DNA of 64,000 nucleotides from Streptomyces deccanensis (GTDB lineage: Bacteria; Actinomycetota; Actinomycetes; Streptomycetales; Streptomycetaceae), in contig NZ_CP092431.1 in the NCBI RefSeq assembly GCF_022385335.1, forward strand, positions 496,001 through 560,000, given 5' to 3'. The position numbers and the translations under genes were made by a program. How positions within the stretch are numbered: position 1 is the stretch's first letter; the number at the start of each line of letters is the position of its first letter. The notes under the pieces were generated by a model. That model was given only the letters and a program-made list of their open reading frames with translations. It ran no database searches and was not told the DNA's origin. Shown here piece after piece: positions 61,356 to 64,000 of the stretch.

Positions 61356-62465
61356 TCAGACCTGGGCGGGGACGGACTCGGGGAGCTGGGCCTCCAGTTC
61401 ACGCACCAGCGGCAGCACCCGCCGGCCGAAGTACTCGACCTCCTCGTGGTAGTGCAGGAAGCCGAGGAGGAAGAGGTCGACGCCGAGTCGCTTGTAGGCG
61501 ACGATCCGCTCGGCGATCTGTTCGGGGGTGCCGATCAGCCCCGTACGGAAGCCGTCGTTGTACTGGATGAGGTCCTCGAACGAAGAGTCCTGCCACATGC
61601 CCTTGCCGTCGGCGGCCGACTGCCCGGCCTGTTTGACGGCGGCGCCGAATCCCTCGACGGCCTCCCGGTCGGCGCGCGCGACGATCTCCCGCAGGGTGTC
61701 GCGGGCCTCGGCCTCGGTGTCGCGGGCGATGAGGAACGCGTTGAGGCCGAACTTCGGTGCGGCGCGGCCCACTTCGGCGGCGGACTTGCGGACGTCGGTG
61801 ATCTGCTCGGTGACCCCGTCGAAGTCCTTGCCGTTGGAGAAGTACCAGTCGGAGACCCGGCCGGCCATGGCGCGGGCGGCGGTGGAGTTGCCGCCCTGGA
61901 AGATCTCCGGGTGAGGGCGTTCGGCGGTGTTGAGGGGCTTGGGCTTGAGGGAGAAGTCGCGCAACCGGTAGAAGTCACCGGCGAGTTCAGTGTGGTCCTC
62001 GGTCCAGATCTGGCGGAGGGCGCGGATGAACTCCTCGGAGCGGCGGTAGCGCTCGTCGTGCTCCAGCCAGGGCTCGCCGAGGGCGGTGAACTCGCCCTTG
62101 AACCAGCCCGACACGACGTTGACGGCGAAGCGGCCGTTCGACAGGTGGTCGGCGGTGGCGCCGAACTTGGCGAGGACGCCGGGGTGCCACAGTCCGGGGT
62201 GGACGGCGGCGATGACCTTCAGCCGCTCGGTGGCGAGCAGCAGCGCGAGGCTGAAGCTCGTCGACTCGTGCTGGTACTCGGCGCCGTAGCTGGCCATGTA
62301 GCGGACCTGGCTGAGGGCGTACTCGAAGCCGTTGTTCTCGGCGAGGACGGCGAGTTCGCGGTTGTACTCGTACCCCCAGTCGGTGCGTTGTTCGATCGTG
62401 CTGGTGACGAGTCCCCCGCTGACGTTGGGGACCCAATAGGCGAATTTCAGGGGCGCGGCAGACAT
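61356..62465 (-). CDS. sfnG: Dimethylsulfone monooxygenase SfnG
   Basis: This FMNH2-dependent luciferase-like enzyme converts dimethylsulfone to methanesulfinate in Pseudomonas. The 369-residue protein carries family sequence throughout: KFAYWVPNVSGGLV, EQRTDWGYEYNRELA, YGAEYQHES, VNVVSGWFKGEFTALG, LEHDERYRRSEEFIR, YNDGFRTGLIGTPEQIAERIVAYKRLGVD and EEVEYFGRRVLPLVRELE. The ATG at 62465 has AGGAG 6 bases ahead. It is the first structural gene of the operon, 126 bases after the stop of a small cysteine-containing leader ORF, and diverges from a LysR gene. Confidence 0.95.
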   Translation of the reverse strand: MSAAPLKFAYWVPNVSGGLVTSTIEQRTDWGYEYNRELAVLAENNGFEYALSQVRYMASYGAEYQHESTSFSLALLLATERLKVIAAVHPGLWHPGVLAKFGATADHLSNGRFAVNVVSGWFKGEFTALGEPWLEHDERYRRSEEFIRALRQIWTEDHTELAGDFYRLRDFSLKPKPLNTAERPHPEIFQGGNSTAARAMAGRVSDWYFSNGKDFDGVTEQITDVRKSAAEVGRAAPKFGLNAFLIARDTEAEARDTLREIVARADREAVEGFGAAVKQAGQSAADGKGMWQDSSFEDLIQYNDGFRTGLIGTPEQIAERIVAYKRLGVDLFLLGFLHYHEEVEYFGRRVLPLVRELEAQLPESVPAQV

Positions 62466-62491
62466 GCGGAACTCCTGTTGCGGAATGTTTT

Positions 62492-62544
62492 CGGGCACGC
62501 CGAATTCAGCGGGCGCACGCCGGACGCGGGCACAGTGAATTCAG
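62492..62544. repeat. 18-bp direct repeats in the sfnG leader
   Basis: CGGGCACGCCGAATTCAG (62492-62509) and CGGGCACAGTGAATTCAG (62527-62544) match at 15 of 18 positions and lie 35 bases apart. They sit in the leader RNA between the upstream ORF and sfnG. They could be regulator sites or alternate RNA pairing partners. Confidence 0.55.
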
Positions 62545-62591
62545 GCGGAAGGCCGGGAAAGCAGAAAAGCGCGGCGGATCACGGAGGGGGA

Positions 62592-62675
62592 TCAGGCCGC
62601 GGCGCGACAGGAGGCACTGGAGACGCGTGCGAGGTCGACATGGCGTCGCCGCGTGAGGTCCAGTCGCTTCTTCAT
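62592..62675 (-). CDS. Leader peptide of the organosulfur operon (cysteine-sensing candidate)
   Basis: This 27-codon ORF encodes MKKRLDLTRRRHVDLARV followed by SSASCRAAA. The RRxHVDLxRVSSAxCR pattern is the one I remember in actinobacterial putative leader peptides that precede sulfur-assimilation genes. No Shine-Dalgarno is present. A promoter (TTGACG / CACGAT, 18-base spacer) ends 7 bases before the ATG, so transcription probably starts at or near the ATG and the message is leaderless. A Cys codon four codons before the stop could slow ribosomes when charged tRNA-Cys is low and so affect sfnG expression 126 bases downstream. The peptide itself need not have a function. Mycobacterial cysteine-responsive attenuators are a known parallel. 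Confidence 0.8.
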   Translation of the reverse strand: MKKRLDLTRRRHVDLARVSSASCRAAA

Positions 62676-62682
62676 GCCATCG

Positions 62683-62712
62683 ATCGTGGCAGCCGTCGTC
62701 GACGGCCGTCAA
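62683..62712 (-). promoter_or_regulatory. Promoter of the organosulfur operon
   Basis: A -35 TTGACG (62707-62712) and a -10 CACGAT (62683-62688) are separated by 18 bases, and the leader ORF's ATG lies 7 bases after the -10. The imperfect -10 suggests a need for an activator, plausibly the divergent LysR protein. Confidence 0.7.
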
Positions 62713-62812
62713 GGAGAACCCGACCGGTCTCGTATCCCGGACCATTGAATTTCACGAAGGTGTGACAGGGAAACCCTTGAACGGGCCGGAAATCGGCGCG
62801 CATTCTGCTGCC

Positions 62813-63733
62813 GTGCGAACGGAACAGCTGGAATACATCACGGCGGTGACCAGGCTCGGTTCGCTGCGCCGGGCCGCCGAGGAACTACGGCTCTCCCAGC
62901 CCGCGTTGAGCGAGACCGTACGGAATCTGGAACGCGAGCTGGGCGTCGATCTGCTGGAGCGCAAGCGGTCCGGCGCGACGATGAGCGCCTCGGGCCGGGA
63001 GCTGCTGCCGCACATCGTCGGGGTGCTGGACGCGGTGGACCGCTTGCGGGCGGCGGCGGGTGAGCAGCACCGCATCAGCCGGATGGTCCGCCTGGGCACG
63101 GTCAACGCGGCGACCGTGCCGCTGCTGATCCCGGTGATCCGTGACTTCCGTGCCGACCACCCGCTGACCCAGGTCGAGGTGGTGGGCGCCCAGCAGACCG
63201 ACATCCAACGGGCGCTGCTGGAGGGTTCGTTCGATCTCGGGCTCGTGAATCACCTCGACGGTGACGACGTGCCGGCCGCGTTCGAGGCCACCGAGCTGCT
63301 GCGGGGCCGGCCGGTGGTGGTCGTCCGCCCGGACAGCCCGCTGGCGGCCCGGGACGCGGTGTCGGTGGACGACCTGCTCGCCGTGCCGCTGATCGGTATG
63401 CGCTCCGGGTACGTCATGCACCGCTACGTCCACCGGCTCCTCGACGGCCGCGCCCCCGCCTTCGCGTACTCCACCGACGGCGCCGAGATGGGCAAACTGA
63501 TGGTGGCGGAGGGGCTGGGGGCGACGGTCCTGCCGGACTTCAGCGTCGTCGGCGACCCGTTGGAGCGGCGCGGCGCCCTCGTCCACCGGCCGATCGCCGA
63601 CGACACCACACGGGTCCTGCTGATGCTCCAGCGCCGCAGGGCGGACTCCGTACCGCGGGCGGCCCGGGATCTGCACGAGGCGTTCGTCCGGCGGGCGAGG
63701 GCGCTGGGCGCCCGAGCCGGGTCCGGATCATGA
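62813..63733 (+). CDS. LysR-family regulator of the organosulfur operon
   Basis: This 306-residue regulator has the helix-turn-helix YITAVTRLGSLRRAAEELRLSQPALSETVRNLERELGVDLLERKRSG and an effector domain (VRLGTVNAATVPLLIPVIRDF, then GLVNHLDGDDVP and MRSGYVMHRYVHRLLDGR). The divergent position to sfnG suggests that it activates the five-gene operon under sulfur limitation, in the manner of CysB/Cbl-type LysR proteins. The start is uncertain: a GTG at 62813 gives standard length but lacks a good Shine-Dalgarno, and an in-frame GTG at 62762 would add 17 residues. The last 6 bases overlap the convergent MMPL gene end. Confidence 0.88.
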   Translation: MRTEQLEYITAVTRLGSLRRAAEELRLSQPALSETVRNLERELGVDLLERKRSGATMSASGRELLPHIVGVLDAVDRLRAAAGEQHRISRMVRLGTVNAATVPLLIPVIRDFRADHPLTQVEVVGAQQTDIQRALLEGSFDLGLVNHLDGDDVPAAFEATELLRGRPVVVVRPDSPLAARDAVSVDDLLAVPLIGMRSGYVMHRYVHRLLDGRAPAFAYSTDGAEMGKLMVAEGLGATVLPDFSVVGDPLERRGALVHRPIADDTTRVLLMLQRRRADSVPRAARDLHEAFVRRARALGARAGSGS

Positions 63734-64000
63734 CCGGCCCGTCGTCCCCGGCCACCAGGCGCGCTCCCCGATGTCCCGTACCAGCGCCGGCACCAGCAGC
63801 GAGCGCACCACGAGGGTGTCCAGGAGGACGCCGAACGCCACGATGAAGGCGATCTGCGCGAGGAAGGCCAGCGGGATCACGCCCAGCGCGGCGAAGGTCG
63901 CGGCGAGGACCACGCCCGCCGAGGTGATGACCCCGCCCGTGCTGACCAGGCCGCGCAGCACACCCTCGCGCACCCCGTGCCGCAGGGACTCCTCACGGAC
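63728..64000 (-). CDS. MMPL/RND-family transporter, C-terminal part (runs off the window)
   Basis: Only the last 90 residues are present; the gene continues beyond base 64000. The sequence has EGVLRGLVSTGGVITSAGVVLAATFAALGVIPL, then LAQIAFIVAFGVLLDTLVVRSLLVPAL, the final three membrane helices and the conserved LDTLVVRSLLVPA of MMPL lipid or small-molecule exporters. It ends with a short polar tail. The substrate cannot be judged from this part. It converges with the LysR gene. Confidence 0.85.
   Translation of the reverse strand, partial: VREESLRHGVREGVLRGLVSTGGVITSAGVVLAATFAALGVIPLAFLAQIAFIVAFGVLLDTLVVRSLLVPALVRDIGERAWWPGTTGRS

Overview
The window reads as Streptomyces, or a close actinomycete. 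Base composition is very high in G+C, third codon positions are almost always G or C, GTG and TTG starts are frequent, and Shine-Dalgarno sequences are strong. The regulatory vocabulary fits too: DmdR1/IdeR-type iron boxes, a DasR-like box before a chitinase, an actinobacterial cysteine-containing leader peptide, and a Streptomyces-type dispersed intergenic repeat. I see no tRNA, rRNA, CRISPR array, phage or transposase gene. No sequence search was run. Functions rest on motifs and remembered family sequences.

Region 1 (1-29 kb) is an iron-regulated siderophore locus. Two FecCD-type permeases and a FepC-type ATPase run leftward from an iron-box region. A single 6303-residue, five-module NRPS runs rightward from it, followed by an MbtH protein. 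A convergent iron-boxed operon (27.5 to 22.6 kb) supplies a two-gene ABC exporter with asymmetric ATP sites and a lipoprotein ferri-siderophore receptor. Modules 1 and 3 carry N-methyltransferases inside their A domains. Specificity residues give Ser for modules 2 and 4 and N5-hydroxyornithine for module 3. The protein ends in an epimerisation domain with no thioesterase. This layout fits, as I recall that literature, the scabichelin/turgichelin class of tris-hydroxamate pentapeptides released by cyclisation of a terminal hydroxyornithine. The ornithine hydroxylase and formyltransferase are not in the window.

Region 2 (27.7-36.9 kb) holds an amidohydrolase, a DyP-type peroxidase, a duplicated-domain protein, a large LuxR-type ATPase regulator, an MFS exporter with a divergent MarR regulator and palindromic operators, and an RpiB-like sugar isomerase.

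Region 3 (36.9-41.4 kb) is a Ser/Thr kinase, SH3-like protein and FHA-FHA-ABC transporter operon, resembling the PknF-Rv1747 arrangement of mycobacteria, plus a small conserved protein.

Region 4 (41.4-55.8 kb) is mixed: an aldo/keto reductase with a LysR regulator, a membrane-anchored helix-turn-helix protein with an outside domain, a small secreted protein, a DinB-like protein, a candidate PD-(D/E)XK nuclease, a membrane protein, adenosine deaminase, a VOC protein, a 440-residue unknown, a GH19 chitinase with a DasR-like box, an orphan response regulator, a MarR regulator and an NTF2-like protein.

Region 5 (56-63.7 kb) is an organosulfur-scavenging operon: sfnG, a DszC-like flavoprotein, ssuE, sfnB and ssuD. 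It starts with a 27-codon, apparently leaderless upstream ORF with a Cys codon near its end, which suggests control by cysteine supply. A divergent LysR gene is the likely activator. The last 270 bases are the 3' end of an MMPL transporter gene.
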